From: a virus
Reading direction: 5' to 3' (one strand)
Virus record (IMG/VR): IMGVR_UViG_3300027721_000021
Coordinates: 1-52,144 of that record
Length of the DNA: 52,144 nt
Shown one piece after another: positions 25,912 through 33,431 of the stretch. The notes under the pieces are model-generated. The model saw only the letters and a list, made by a program, of their open reading frames with translations, was not told the origin of the DNA and searched no databases. The first letter of the stretch is position 1; every line of letters starts with the position of its first letter. A program made the translations under genes and the position numbers.

Positions 25912-25940
25912 TAGACTTTCTCTAGCGACTCTGCTATAAT
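25912..25940 (+). promoter_or_regulatory. Sigma70-like promoter for the small HTH gene
   Basis: TAGACT (25912-25917), 17 bases, and a perfect TATAAT (25935-25940). The 78-base leader before the ATG at 26018 can form a CCCG/CGGG plus TTCA/TGAA hairpin and ends in TGAGG. The spacer ends in CTGC like the spacer at 22458. Confidence 0.78.
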
Positions 25941-26017
25941 GATTGTGTAATGGGTAATACCGCAGCCCGTTCATATCTCTAATGTGAATTGCGGGATTTG
26001 TTTGAGGTTCTAGAACT

Positions 26018-26299
26018 ATGAAGCTATCGTTACGTGAGAAGGTGCTGCGCACTTTCGATAATCCGGTGTACAACACCTTTACGACCGCACAGGCTGCGGC
26101 TCGTTTCGGCGTGTCGCCTGCCACCGTCACTAAGACGGTCAACGCACTGCGTCTAGATGGTCATCCCATCTATCGCAACCGCAAGACCTATGAAGGTCGC
26201 ACGATCAACGTCTATCGTTACGGCACGCCGTCGAAGCGTTTCCTGCGCAACCTCCGTGCGGGTCGCACTCAGATCGCTATCGAAGCCCTCAACGGCTAA
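26018..26299 (+). CDS. Small winged-helix/HTH DNA-binding protein
   Basis: A 93-residue basic protein with a clear helix-turn-helix at about residues 22-48 (FTTAQAAARFGVSPATVTKT followed by VNALRLDG), and a wing-like strand pair (HPIYRNRKTYEGRTINVYRY). It is likely a transcriptional regulator or DNA-binding accessory protein. It is monocistronic, with its own promoter at 25912 and a strong terminator at 26322, which fits an autonomously expressed early regulator. Confidence 0.8.
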   Translation: MKLSLREKVLRTFDNPVYNTFTTAQAAARFGVSPATVTKTVNALRLDGHPIYRNRKTYEGRTINVYRYGTPSKRFLRNLRAGRTQIAIEALNG

Positions 26300-26321
26300 C
26301 CCTAGCGTCAAGTGACGAAAC

Positions 26322-26350
26322 AAAGAGCCGGAAGAAATTCCGGCTCTTTT
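26322..26350 (+). terminator. Intrinsic terminator after the HTH gene
   Basis: A perfect 12-bp stem (26322-26333 with 26338-26349) closed by a GAAA tetraloop and ending in a TTTT tract. It has the same tetraloop and design as the terminator after gp23. The stem A/T ends make it nearly bidirectional. Confidence 0.93.
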
Positions 26351-26353
26351 CGT

Positions 26354-26382
26354 TTGACTTTCCCATACCGATGATGTAAACT
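26354..26382 (+). promoter_or_regulatory. Sigma70-like promoter for the glycosyltransferase gene
   Basis: TTGACT (26354-26359), 17 bases, TAAACT (26377-26382), starting 4 bases after the previous terminator. A further TATATT nearby could be a second -10 element. The ATG follows at 26428 after TGGAG. Confidence 0.7.
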
Positions 26383-26427
26383 GTGCTATATATTGGGTCA
26401 TCATCATTTCTGAGTGGAGTCTTTCTT

Positions 26428-27243
26428 ATGCAACTTGAAATTAGCGTAGACGAACTGAAAAAGGTCAAGCTATTCGTAGCGACACCGATGTACGGTGGAA
26501 TGTGCCACGGCATGTATGCCAAATCAGCATTAGACCTACAAGCCTGTTGTGCCGCCTATGGCATCGAAGTGAAGTTCTCATTCATCTTCAACGAATCTCT
26601 AATCACACGCGCACGAAACTATCTGGTAGACGAATTCCTTCGCTCCGGTTTCACGCATCTTCTATTCATCGACGCGGACATTCACTACGATCCTCGCGAT
26701 GTTGTTGCTCTTATCGCTCTTAAGAAAGACGTTATCGGTGGACCCTACCCGAAGAAGAGCATCAAGTGGGCTTCGGTTGTCGAAGCCGTCAAGAAGAATC
26801 CAAACATTGCGGCTGCGGAACTTGAAAAGGTCGCGGGTGACTTTGTGTTCAATCCAGTTCCCGGCACCGAGAAGTTCTCTATCGGTGATCCAATCTCCGT
26901 TCTGGAAATCGGCACCGGCTACATGCTAGTCAAGCGCGAAGTCTTCGACAAGCTCAAGGATGCATTCCCCGGCATCGAATATCGTCCGGACCATGTGGGT
27001 CAGGTCAACTTCGACGGCTCGCGTATGATTCACGCTTACTTCGACACCGTGATCGACACGCCAGAATCTTACACTGGCGGCGGCACGATGCGCTACCTGT
27101 CGGAAGACTACATGTTCTGCCAGTTGTGGCGGAAGATTCAGGGTGAAATCTGGCTATGCCCATGGATGAAGACTCACCACATTGGCACCTACGCATTCGT
27201 AGGCGACATGGCAGCAGTGGCAAACTACGTGGGAACTCTGTAA
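26428..27243 (+). CDS. Glycosyltransferase-like protein (GT-A fold)
   Basis: A 271-residue protein with the start of a GT-A nucleotide-sugar transferase. KLFVATPMYGG (14-24) is the first strand, SLITRARNYLVDEFL follows, and LLFIDADIHY (78-87) contains the DXD metal/sugar-nucleotide site (Asp82, Asp84). VIGGPYPKK and a late LSEDYMFCQLWR (with the possible catalytic Glu-Asp) match small phage and bacterial relatives. It could glycosylate phage DNA or virion proteins, or modify host surface sugars; the substrate cannot be told. The ATG at 26428 is chosen for its TGGAG. It lies two bases before the dNMP kinase gene. Confidence 0.8.
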   Translation: MQLEISVDELKKVKLFVATPMYGGMCHGMYAKSALDLQACCAAYGIEVKFSFIFNESLITRARNYLVDEFLRSGFTHLLFIDADIHYDPRDVVALIALKKDVIGGPYPKKSIKWASVVEAVKKNPNIAAAELEKVAGDFVFNPVPGTEKFSIGDPISVLEIGTGYMLVKREVFDKLKDAFPGIEYRPDHVGQVNFDGSRMIHAYFDTVIDTPESYTGGGTMRYLSEDYMFCQLWRKIQGEIWLCPWMKTHHIGTYAFVGDMAAVANYVGTL

Positions 27244-27244
27244 T

Positions 27245-27865
27245 ATGATCATTGGTTTCGTTGGGTTTATCAATAGTGGTAAGGGAACTGTCTCTGACAT
27301 TCTCACCCACAAGTACGGGTTCAACAAGGAAAGTTTTGCGAACGCAGTGAAGGACGCGGTTTCTCCTATCTTCGGTTGGGATAGGAAAATGTTGGAAGGT
27401 GATACGAAGGAGTCTCGGGAATGGCGTGAGACTCCTGATCCATGGTGGTCTGAGAAGTTGGGCAAGCCTTTCTCTCCTAGGCTTGCTCTTCAACTTATGG
27501 GAACAGAGAGTGGGCGCAATGTGTTCCACACAGACGTATGGGTTCTGTCTTTTCTAAGACGCACTGATCCGGCTAAGAACTACGTCCTCGCTGACGTTCG
27601 CTTCCCCAACGAAATCGACCTGATCCGTAACAACGGTGGCAAGGTCATCCGTGTCAAGCGCGGTCCCGAACCCGAATGGTACGACACTGCGGAAGCCTAC
27701 AACGTGTCTACGAATTGGGACGGCTCCATGCAGTACATGAAGCGGTTCCCTAATGTCCATTACTCCGAGTGGGCGTGGATCGGAAAGTCTTTCGATGATG
27801 AAATCACTAATTCGACTACGCTAGAAGACCTTGAGAAAAAGGTTGTGAAACTGATTCAGCCGTGA
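27245..27865 (+). CDS. gp1: Deoxynucleoside monophosphate kinase gp1
   Basis: Phosphorylates deoxynucleotide monophosphates for phage DNA synthesis. It has 206 residues (T4 gp1 has 241). The P-loop is GFINSGKGT (7-15), followed by SFANAVKDAVSPIFGW and the lid-like region with LADVRFPNEIDLIRNNGGKV (about 118-137) typical of gp1. The gene is packed one base after the glycosyltransferase stop. The gp45 promoter begins inside its last codons. Confidence 0.88.
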   Translation: MIIGFVGFINSGKGTVSDILTHKYGFNKESFANAVKDAVSPIFGWDRKMLEGDTKESREWRETPDPWWSEKLGKPFSPRLALQLMGTESGRNVFHTDVWVLSFLRRTDPAKNYVLADVRFPNEIDLIRNNGGKVIRVKRGPEPEWYDTAEAYNVSTNWDGSMQYMKRFPNVHYSEWAWIGKSFDDEITNSTTLEDLEKKVVKLIQP

Positions 27866-27871
27866 TATAAT
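27843..27871 (+). promoter_or_regulatory. Sigma70-like promoter for gp45
   Basis: TTGTGA (27843-27848), 17 bases, perfect TATAAT (27866-27871), directly after the dNMP kinase stop. The gp45 ATG at 27893 follows with TTGGAG. Confidence 0.78.
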
Positions 27872-27892
27872 ACGGTATACTTTGGAGTGATT

Positions 27893-28561
27893 ATGAAGCT
27901 AAGTGAACTGACAATTGAAATCCTCAAGAATTTCGCGACACTAAACCAGTCGCTCATGTTTCGGAAGGGGAGCGAACTCGCGACCATTACAACAGGAAAG
28001 ACTATCCTCGCAAACGCTAGAGTGGTAGAGTCCTTCCCTTCCGATTTCGCCCTATACGATCTGAACAAGCTCTTGGCTAAGTTGTCTCTGTACAGGGATG
28101 CCGAGATTGAACTGGAAACGGATCGTCTTACCCTCAAGTCTCCGGACTCCCGCCGCAAGGACTACATCAAGTTTTCCTCGCCCAAGATCATCACTGCGAT
28201 TCCACCTGACAAGAAGTTGTCGATGGATTCCCCGGAGCATGAGTTTGAACTGAGCGCAGAAGACCTACAGTGGCAGCGCAAGTCTGCCGGTATCTCTGGC
28301 TCGCCATTCCTGATCTTCCGTGGCGATGGCAAGAAGATTCACATTCAGTCGAACGATCCGAAGGATGATTCTTCCGACATGTCTTCTACCGAGATTGGTA
28401 AGACCAACAAGAGTTTCGTCTACGTAATCAAGGTCGAGAACTGGAAGATGCTCGACGGCAACTATCGCGTCAAGCTTTGCAAGGGTCTTACGAAGTTCGA
28501 ACACACCGAGAAGCCCGTAGAGTATTACGTGGCAGCAGAAAAAGACCTCTCCACCTTCTAA
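27893..28561 (+). CDS. gp45: DNA polymerase sliding clamp gp45
   Basis: Trimeric ring that tethers gp43 to DNA and also activates late transcription through gp55. It has 222 residues from ATG 27893 (T4 gp45 has 228). The start is chosen because MKLSELTIEILKNFATLNQS matches T4 (MKLSKDTTALLKNFATINSG) and TTGGAG precedes it. The C-terminal part (IKVENWKMLDGNYRVKLCKG) aligns with T4 (INMANMKMQPGNYKLLLWAK). It heads a replication operon with DsbA-like, gp44, gp62 and RegA genes downstream. Confidence 0.93.
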   Translation: MKLSELTIEILKNFATLNQSLMFRKGSELATITTGKTILANARVVESFPSDFALYDLNKLLAKLSLYRDAEIELETDRLTLKSPDSRRKDYIKFSSPKIITAIPPDKKLSMDSPEHEFELSAEDLQWQRKSAGISGSPFLIFRGDGKKIHIQSNDPKDDSSDMSSTEIGKTNKSFVYVIKVENWKMLDGNYRVKLCKGLTKFEHTEKPVEYYVAAEKDLSTF

Positions 28562-28570
28562 GGAATGACC

Positions 28571-28819
28571 ATGGCTAATTTCACACAACAGCAAAAGATT
28601 GCTATCAAGTCCTGCTTGCAGGAGATTTCCAACTCGCTCACCCGCATGGAAGCGGAGCGCGACAACATCAAGGAAATCGTCAACCGGTGTGCGACCGAGT
28701 TCGAAATGAACAAGCGTATCACTCGCAAGCTAGCTCGCATCTTCCACAAGCGCAACATTGAAGAAGAGCGTGCGGAACAGGAAGAAATCAACACCACCTA
28801 TGATCTGGTGACAAAATGA
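28571..28819 (+). CDS. dsbA: DsbA-like double-stranded DNA-binding protein
   Basis: An 82-residue protein resembling T4 DsbA, a small DNA-binding protein linked to late promoters. The C-terminal half (FEMNKRITRKLARIFHKRNI followed by EEERAEQEEINTTYDLV) aligns with the T4 LGVDGKMFNRLLALYHKDN and ETEEVVELYDTV stretch. The N-terminus is helical. The ATG at 28571 is preferred over 28565 because AAGGA lies at normal distance from it. The stop overlaps the next ATG (ATGA). Confidence 0.72.
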   Translation: MANFTQQQKIAIKSCLQEISNSLTRMEAERDNIKEIVNRCATEFEMNKRITRKLARIFHKRNIEEERAEQEEINTTYDLVTK

Positions 28820-29154
28820 ACGGATACAGACAGCAGGCGTATGCGGCTCCCGGTCACGACTACGATGAACGCAACTATGCGTCGGAATGTGTGGCAGTAG
28901 AGGAACCTCTCACGACACAGATTACCAATCGACTTGATCAAGCGTTGAAGAACAGTGAGCAGTTGATCGCTACCGTCGCAATGAGAGCAGACAGCCTCTT
29001 TGGTCCCGAACCAAAGAACACGCTTGGCAACGAAAAGGCTCCACCCGCCACACTAGATCGTGGTGTGATGGATCGTATCTCTCGCCAGTCAAGAGAAATG
29101 CTTCGCACTCTAGAGTCTCTAGAGTATCAGATTCGCCGCTTCAATCAGCTTTGA
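28816..29154 (+). CDS. Hypothetical protein in the clamp operon
   Basis: A 112-residue protein overlapping the DsbA-like gene by 4 bases. The N-terminal 35 residues are Tyr/acidic and probably flexible; the rest is helical (TNRLDQALKNSEQLIATVAM, then the C-terminal REMLRTLESLEYQIRRFNQL). Small proteins of this type occur near DNA replication genes in many T4-like phages, but no function is known to me. A coiled coil is plausible. Confidence 0.72.
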   Translation: MNGYRQQAYAAPGHDYDERNYASECVAVEEPLTTQITNRLDQALKNSEQLIATVAMRADSLFGPEPKNTLGNEKAPPATLDRGVMDRISRQSREMLRTLESLEYQIRRFNQL

Positions 29155-29160
29155 TAACGG

Positions 29161-29188
29161 CACCCTAGGTTAAGTAGGGTTAAGGGTG
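29161..29188 (+). other. Two competing hairpins before the gene at 29197
   Basis: ACCCTA (29162-29167) can pair with TAGGGT (29175-29180), or CACCCT (29161-29166) can pair with AGGGTG (29183-29188), but not both. The gap precedes a start codon with no clear ribosome site. A regulatory switch is possible but untested. Confidence 0.35.
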
Positions 29189-29196
29189 TTCCTCTC

Positions 29197-29388
29197 ATGG
29201 AGAACCGGCATGACGACACCCCCGTTATCAATGACTATACGTACTACGTCTTCGAACAGATAGAAGCGCGTGGTTTAATGTTCGCAATCCCTCCCGCGTG
29301 GCGACCGCTCTACCGTGAATACCTCAAGATCAAAAAGCGCAAAGCGAAAGAAGGCTCCTACCGGGACGACTTCGGGAAATCACCTTGA
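29197..29388 (+). CDS. Small hypothetical protein
   Basis: A 63-residue protein: an acidic/aromatic N-terminus (DYTYYVFEQIEARG) and a basic C-terminal half (LYREYLKIKKRKAKEG). Aromatic and charged composition is coding-like, and a promoter begins at its stop codon. No family is recognised. No strong ribosome site lies before the ATG, but a paired hairpin region does. Confidence 0.6.
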   Translation: MENRHDDTPVINDYTYYVFEQIEARGLMFAIPPAWRPLYREYLKIKKRKAKEGSYRDDFGKSP

Positions 29389-29569
29389 CTATGAGCAGTC
29401 AAGAGAGTATTATGGTGTAGTCCGCAAGGGTAGAATTGAAGAGTACGAGCCGGGAAATCCTGTCATCTATAAGTTGAATGAAATTGAATCCTTGCGCCGC
29501 GACTATCCGCGTGCCAAGATTGTGAAGATGCGAATGACCATTAGGGTCATTTCTGAGGTTATACTATGA
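29315..29569 (+). CDS. Small hypothetical protein before gp44 (start uncertain)
   Basis: The frame is open from GTG 29315 to the TGA that overlaps the gp44 ATG (ATGA), 84 residues. The C-terminal 50 residues (YYGVVRKGRIEEYEPGNPV, then RAKIVKMRMTIRVISEV) look genuinely coding. The N-terminal part overlaps the previous gene by 74 bases, and no in-frame ATG lies after the promoter at 29385, so the true start is unclear. Confidence 0.5.
   Translation: MNTSRSKSAKRKKAPTGTTSGNHLDYEQSREYYGVVRKGRIEEYEPGNPVIYKLNEIESLRRDYPRAKIVKMRMTIRVISEVIL
29385..29413 (+). promoter_or_regulatory. Sigma70-like promoter upstream of gp44
   Basis: TTGACT (29385-29390), 17 bases, TATTAT (29408-29413). It overlaps the stop of the gene at 29197 and would start transcripts about 145 bases before gp44. 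Confidence 0.7.
29533..29568 (+). promoter_or_regulatory. Hairpin and initiation region of gp44, candidate translational operator
   Basis: AATGACC (29533-29539) pairs with GGTCATT (29545-29551) around a 5-base loop, ending 4 bases before the gp44 ribosome site GAGG. The site GAGGTTATACTATGAGCA is nearly repeated at the dUTPase start (31325-31342). In T4, RegA represses gp44 at its initiation region, so this is a possible RegA target. Confidence 0.4.
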
Positions 29570-30501
29570 GCAGTTTGTGGGTTGAGAAGTATCGTCCTAA
29601 GACTATTGAGGATTGCGTCCTGCCGGATCGCCTCAAGGTTGTGTTTCAGGAGTTCGTGAACAAGGGTGAAATCCCGCATCTGATTCTCGCAGGCACCGCA
29701 GGCACCGGTAAGACGACGGTGGCTCGCGCCCTATGTGAGCAGTTGGGTATGGACTACCTGTTCCTCAACGGCTCCGATGAAAACGGCATTGACACCTTCC
29801 GCATGAAGATCAAAGGCTACGCATCGTCCATGTCTCTGACAGGCGATAAGAAAGCCATCATCATTGACGAGGCGGATTACCTGAATCCTAATTCGGTGCA
29901 GCCTGCGCTCCGTGGTGCCATGGAAGAGTTCGAAGACAACTGCCGTTTCATCTTCACCTGTAACTACAAGAACCGCATCATCGAACCGCTTCACTCGCGC
30001 TCGACTGTAATCGACTACAGACTCAAGGCAGAAGAGAAGCCGAAGATGGCTCGCGACTTCATGCGCCGCATCGAAGACATGCTCAAGACTGAGGCTGTGT
30101 CGTACAACGGCAAGGCTGTCGGGCAGTTCATCATGAAGCACTTCCCCGACTTCCGCAAGACGATCAACGAGCTACAGACCTATGCGGTCGCGCATGGTGA
30201 AGTCAACGAAGGTATCTTGTCTGCGTCGGCTGACGTATCACTCACGGATCTAGTGCGCTCTCTTAAGGATCGCAACTTCCGTGACATGCGCCAGTGGGTT
30301 GCGCAGCATGGTAATGATGACCCGTCGCGCCTGTACCGCAAGATCTACGATTCACTGTATGAGATTCTCAAGAAGGAAGCGATTCCTCCTGCGGTCATCA
30401 TCCTTGCGAAGTACCAGTATCAGGCAGCGTTCGTTGCGGATCAGGAACTCAATCTCACCGCATGTCTCACGGAACTCATGGCAGAGTGTGAGTTTGCCTG
30501 A
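29566..30501 (+). CDS. gp44: Clamp loader large subunit gp44
   Basis: AAA+ subunit of the gp44/gp62 clamp loader that opens gp45 and places it on DNA. It has 311 residues (T4 gp44 has 319). Walker A is GTAGTGKTT (about 45-53), Walker B AIIIDEADYL (97-106), and sensor/SRC residues lie in FIFTCNYKNRIIEPLHSRST. The start LWVEKYRPKTIEDCVLPDRL is standard for the family. The stop overlaps the gp62 ATG. Confidence 0.95.
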   Translation: MSSLWVEKYRPKTIEDCVLPDRLKVVFQEFVNKGEIPHLILAGTAGTGKTTVARALCEQLGMDYLFLNGSDENGIDTFRMKIKGYASSMSLTGDKKAIIIDEADYLNPNSVQPALRGAMEEFEDNCRFIFTCNYKNRIIEPLHSRSTVIDYRLKAEEKPKMARDFMRRIEDMLKTEAVSYNGKAVGQFIMKHFPDFRKTINELQTYAVAHGEVNEGILSASADVSLTDLVRSLKDRNFRDMRQWVAQHGNDDPSRLYRKIYDSLYEILKKEAIPPAVIILAKYQYQAAFVADQELNLTACLTELMAECEFA

Positions 30502-30881
30502 TGGCTGACCTGTTCAAAGAAATTCTGCCGTCGATCCTGTCCACCAAAAAGAGCGTCATGCTCACGGAACAGGACGAGAAATCGTACCCTGCGTTCGTAG
30601 TGAACCGCGCCCTGTCGCAGTTCGCAGACACGGTATTCTTTGCCAATGCCATCAACTACTACCCTAATCTGGATAACAAACTCAAATACGACTTTCTACT
30701 AAATACTGTCAAGCCTTACCGTCGCCCCTTCTCTAAGTGGGCTAAGAAGGTGGAGACAGTTGATTTGGCGGTTGTAAAAGAATACTATGGATACTCAGAT
30801 GCAAAGGCTCTGGAAGCCCTTCGAATTCTGACTCCCGACCAGATTGACTCACTGAAAAAAGAATTAGACAAAGGTGAGTAA
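30501..30881 (+). CDS. gp62: Clamp loader small subunit gp62
   Basis: Non-ATPase subunit of the clamp loader. It has 126 residues, shorter than T4 gp62 (187). FVVNRALSQFADTVFFANAI at about residues 31-50, and LLNTVKPYRRPFSKWAKKVE, align with T4 (FMVENALSQFPECMPAVYAM and LMAAVPRGKRYGKWAKLVED). The T4 N-terminal extension is lacking. It overlaps gp44 by one base and is followed by RegA, as in T4. Confidence 0.88.
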   Translation: MADLFKEILPSILSTKKSVMLTEQDEKSYPAFVVNRALSQFADTVFFANAINYYPNLDNKLKYDFLLNTVKPYRRPFSKWAKKVETVDLAVVKEYYGYSDAKALEALRILTPDQIDSLKKELDKGE

Positions 30882-30883
30882 TC

Positions 30884-31321
30884 ATGAGCCTAGAAAAGCT
30901 AGTTGAAGTCCTTCTCGCAGAAAAGAACGACTTTCTCAAAGTCCGCGAAACCCTGACCCGTATTGGGGTGGCGGCAAAGAACCAAAACGTCCTGTACCAG
31001 TCCTGCCACATCCTTCACAAGCAGGGGCGGTACTACATCGTCCACTTCAAGGAACTCTTCGAACTGGACGGCAAGCCTGCGTCTATTTCCGAGAACGACA
31101 TTGCCCGTCGCAACACGATTGCGAACCTGATGGCAGAGTGGGGATTGGTCAAGCTAGTCGATGCGCCGAAGTCGGCTGAACCTGTTGCGCCTCTTAGCCA
31201 GATCAAGATCCTTCCTCACAAGGATAAGAACGACTGGCAGCTAGTGGCGAAGTACAATATCGGCAAGAAGCGTGCCGATGATTCCCGTCCGCAATATCTG
31301 GACAACCCAACTCACGAATGA
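30884..31321 (+). CDS. regA: Translational repressor RegA
   Basis: Binds initiation regions of early mRNAs (gp44, gp45, its own and others in T4) and shuts off their translation. It has 145 residues (T4 RegA has 122). DFLKVRETLTRIGVAAKNQN and LYQSCHILHKQGRYYIVHFK at 16-65 match T4 RegA almost residue for residue, and the C-terminus has DWQLVAKYNIGKK. A short C-terminal extension differs from T4. It lies 2 bases after gp62, the T4 order. Confidence 0.95.
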   Translation: MSLEKLVEVLLAEKNDFLKVRETLTRIGVAAKNQNVLYQSCHILHKQGRYYIVHFKELFELDGKPASISENDIARRNTIANLMAEWGLVKLVDAPKSAEPVAPLSQIKILPHKDKNDWQLVAKYNIGKKRADDSRPQYLDNPTHE

Positions 31322-31336
31322 ACGAGAGGCTATACT

Positions 31337-31873
31337 ATGAACAATGCGATTATCCAACTTCACCTCTTTAAGCTCCACCCCGACGCTCAGATTCCTAGAT
31401 ATGGAACGTCGATGGCTGCGTGCTTTGATCTTCACTTCGCGCCTTGCGGACGCTTCTCCATTCAGGGATATAACAACCAGAACGATCCAATCGACGCGAT
31501 GGTGTATGCGGGTGTCTGTGACATTCATCCCGGCGACCGTCTGCTAGTGCCGACCGGACTGGTAGCAAAGATTGTTGGCACGCCCGACAACATTGCGAAC
31601 TACTCCATTCGCATTCATGCGCGGTCTGGAATGTCGCTCAAGCAGGGATTAGTCTTAGCCAATGCCGAAGGCGTGGTGGACGTAGACTACCAGAAAGAGA
31701 TATTCGTAATGCTAACTAACATTAGCAATAAGACCGCACAGATTAGAACTGGCGACCGAATCGCACAGGCTGAAATTGTCAAGAATGTAATCGCGTCATT
31801 CTTCACGGTGGCTGATTATCCCGTAGCCTATTCGGAGCGCGACGGCGGGTTTGGTTCGACTGGACATTCCTGA
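31337..31873 (+). CDS. dut: dUTPase
   Basis: Hydrolyses dUTP to dUMP, keeping uracil out of DNA and feeding dTMP synthesis. It has 178 residues with the five trimeric dUTPase motifs: MAACFDLHF (near 26-34), IHARSGMSLKQG, GVVDVDYQKE, GDRIAQAEI and the C-terminal RDGGFGSTGHS. An extra loop sits between motifs 1 and 2. It starts GAGGCTATACTATGAACA, almost the gp44 initiation sequence, and is the first gene after RegA. Confidence 0.92.
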   Translation: MNNAIIQLHLFKLHPDAQIPRYGTSMAACFDLHFAPCGRFSIQGYNNQNDPIDAMVYAGVCDIHPGDRLLVPTGLVAKIVGTPDNIANYSIRIHARSGMSLKQGLVLANAEGVVDVDYQKEIFVMLTNISNKTAQIRTGDRIAQAEIVKNVIASFFTVADYPVAYSERDGGFGSTGHS

Positions 31874-31920
31874 TTTAGTGTGTTATCATATACTCTGTGA
31901 ATTTGTTGGGTAACTCTAAT

Positions 31921-32370
31921 ATGGATTGGGACGAGTATTTCATGAAGCAGGCGGAACTCGTAGCCTCTAAGTCTAAGGACACTTCGACTAAGGTTGGCGC
32001 GGTCCTGACCCGACACAACAATGGATTCTCTACCGGCTATAACGGTTTCCCTCGCGGCGTGAACGATAACATTCCGGAGCGTCATGAGCGTCCTGCGAAG
32101 TACGATTGGACGGTTCACTCCGAGTTGAACTGCCTGCTCAATGCCGGTCGCGAAGGATTCTCCACCTACGGCACGACGATGTACGTCACACTCCATCCCT
32201 GTAAGGAATGCGCGAAAGCCATTGTACAGGCGGGAGTGAAGCGAGTGGTGTATCTGTCCGACGACAATCCGCGCTTTGACTTTGCGCTCGCGAAGATCAT
32301 CCTCAATGAAGGTAAGGTCATCTGCGAGAAGTATGGCGAACCCTACGAACCAATGTGGCATCCAGTATGA
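31921..32370 (+). CDS. cd: dCMP deaminase
   Basis: Converts dCMP to dUMP for thymidylate synthesis. It has 149 residues from ATG 31921. The zinc site is HSE (His66, Glu68) and PCKEC (Cys94, Cys97), and SKSKDTSTKVGAVLT near the N-terminus is typical. The in-frame GTG at 31897 is less likely because conservation begins at MDWDEYF. With dUTPase and the dNMP kinase it forms a pyrimidine nucleotide set. The stop overlaps the next ATG. Confidence 0.93.
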   Translation: MDWDEYFMKQAELVASKSKDTSTKVGAVLTRHNNGFSTGYNGFPRGVNDNIPERHERPAKYDWTVHSELNCLLNAGREGFSTYGTTMYVTLHPCKECAKAIVQAGVKRVVYLSDDNPRFDFALAKIILNEGKVICEKYGEPYEPMWHPV

Positions 32371-32546
32371 GCATCGAAGACGGCAAGGTAACTCCCGCGA
32401 CTCTCAATCTGCTAATCTCCACCTACGAGGGACAGCAGAAGAACAGCATTCACAACACGGACCTGTATGCCGCCCTTGTGGAGTTGAAGATTCTTCGCAA
32501 TGAATACGCGGAACTGCGATTCCGCATGGACGGACTAGAGAAATGA
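32367..32546 (+). CDS. Small hypothetical protein
   Basis: A 59-residue protein coupled to the deaminase by an ATGA overlap and to the next gene by another. It is helical and charged (LYAALVELKILRNEYAELRF). No family is recognised. Confidence 0.65.
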   Translation: MSIEDGKVTPATLNLLISTYEGQQKNSIHNTDLYAALVELKILRNEYAELRFRMDGLEK

Positions 32547-33073
32547 TTACAACGATCTACCTCGACATGGACGATGTTCTGACGGACTTCTCCAACACCT
32601 ATCACAATGTCATTAAAATAGACCCGCGCACCATTCAGCCCGACCAATGGGAAGAGAATTGGGAGAAGTGGGTCAAGGGTAGAAACTTTGTCACTCAGCC
32701 GATGCTTCCCGGTGCGAACCTGCTATTGGGTTATATCGGCGCATTAGGTGTGAAGACCGAGATTCTGTCTTCGACCGGTGGACCGGACTTCTATGATGAA
32801 ATCGTCGCACAGAAGCGCGAGTGGCTTGAGCGATGGGGCATCAACTATCATGCGAACTTCTGCCCCGGCAAGAAGTTCAAGAGCGAATTTGCGACACCGC
32901 ACCGACTCCTGATTGACGACCAGAAAGGCATCATTCAGAAGTTTTGCGATGCCGGTGGCTACGGTGTGTGCCATGACGGTAACACGGTAGATGCCATGAA
33001 CAACACCATTGAACGAATTCATGTATTGGTCAACCTATTAGGATACCAGAAGTATGTCGCACCCAAAGTATAG
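32543..33073 (+). CDS. HAD-family phosphatase, possible 5'-nucleotidase
   Basis: A 176-residue protein with HAD motif I DMDDVLTDF (8-16; Asp8 nucleophile, Asp10), motif II in EILSSTGG (about 73-80), and motif III/IV around RLLIDDQKGII (about 119-129). Small HAD proteins of this kind with a DxDDV start resemble 5'(3')-deoxyribonucleotidases. In a nucleotide-metabolism cluster this role is plausible, but the substrate is inferred. It overlaps the next gene by 20 bases. Confidence 0.8.
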   Translation: MITTIYLDMDDVLTDFSNTYHNVIKIDPRTIQPDQWEENWEKWVKGRNFVTQPMLPGANLLLGYIGALGVKTEILSSTGGPDFYDEIVAQKREWLERWGINYHANFCPGKKFKSEFATPHRLLIDDQKGIIQKFCDAGGYGVCHDGNTVDAMNNTIERIHVLVNLLGYQKYVAPKV

Positions 33074-33431
33074 ACTGCGCGGATACCTGTACCAGATTGT
33101 TGAGGTCTTCCCTTGCGAGGAAGCGGACCTAGGCGTTCGCGAGCTAACCACTCATGACCGTCTGGAAGACGCAGAGACAGTCATGGCAGCATTGGAGTCG
33201 GTGAACTACAACTTCACTTGCTATGCCATCATTCTGCGTCCGGTGTGGGAAGACACCTTCGCACCGAAGACTAAGCTGATGGAAGAAATGTTCAAGGATG
33301 GTTGGGATGCCAACGGCAGTCCTGTCTTTACTCCCTGTGACCACAACGGCTCGACAGCAAGCCTCTCTACGGATGGCAAGTACACTTTCCACTGCCACAA
33401 GTGCGGCGTGAAATACGGGAACACCCCATGA
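33054..33431 (+). CDS. Hypothetical protein with a C-terminal CXXC
   Basis: A 125-residue protein beginning inside the end of the HAD gene. The central helix covers RLEDAETVMAALESVNYNF. The C-terminus has CDHNGS and HCHKCG, a possible Cys/His zinc site of four ligands. The family is not recognised. Confidence 0.7.
   Translation: MSHPKYRLRGYLYQIVEVFPCEEADLGVRELTTHDRLEDAETVMAALESVNYNFTCYAIILRPVWEDTFAPKTKLMEEMFKDGWDANGSPVFTPCDHNGSTASLSTDGKYTFHCHKCGVKYGNTP

Noticed and set aside
30698-30705. ACTAAATA inside gp62
   Set aside because: Matches the late promoter octamer, but no gene start lies 26-38 bases downstream and it is inside a coding frame.
31325-31336. TATACT right before the dUTPase and gp44 ATGs as -10 boxes
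   Set aside because: No -35 box at 16-18 bases and no room for a leader; the shared bases fit a translation start region better.
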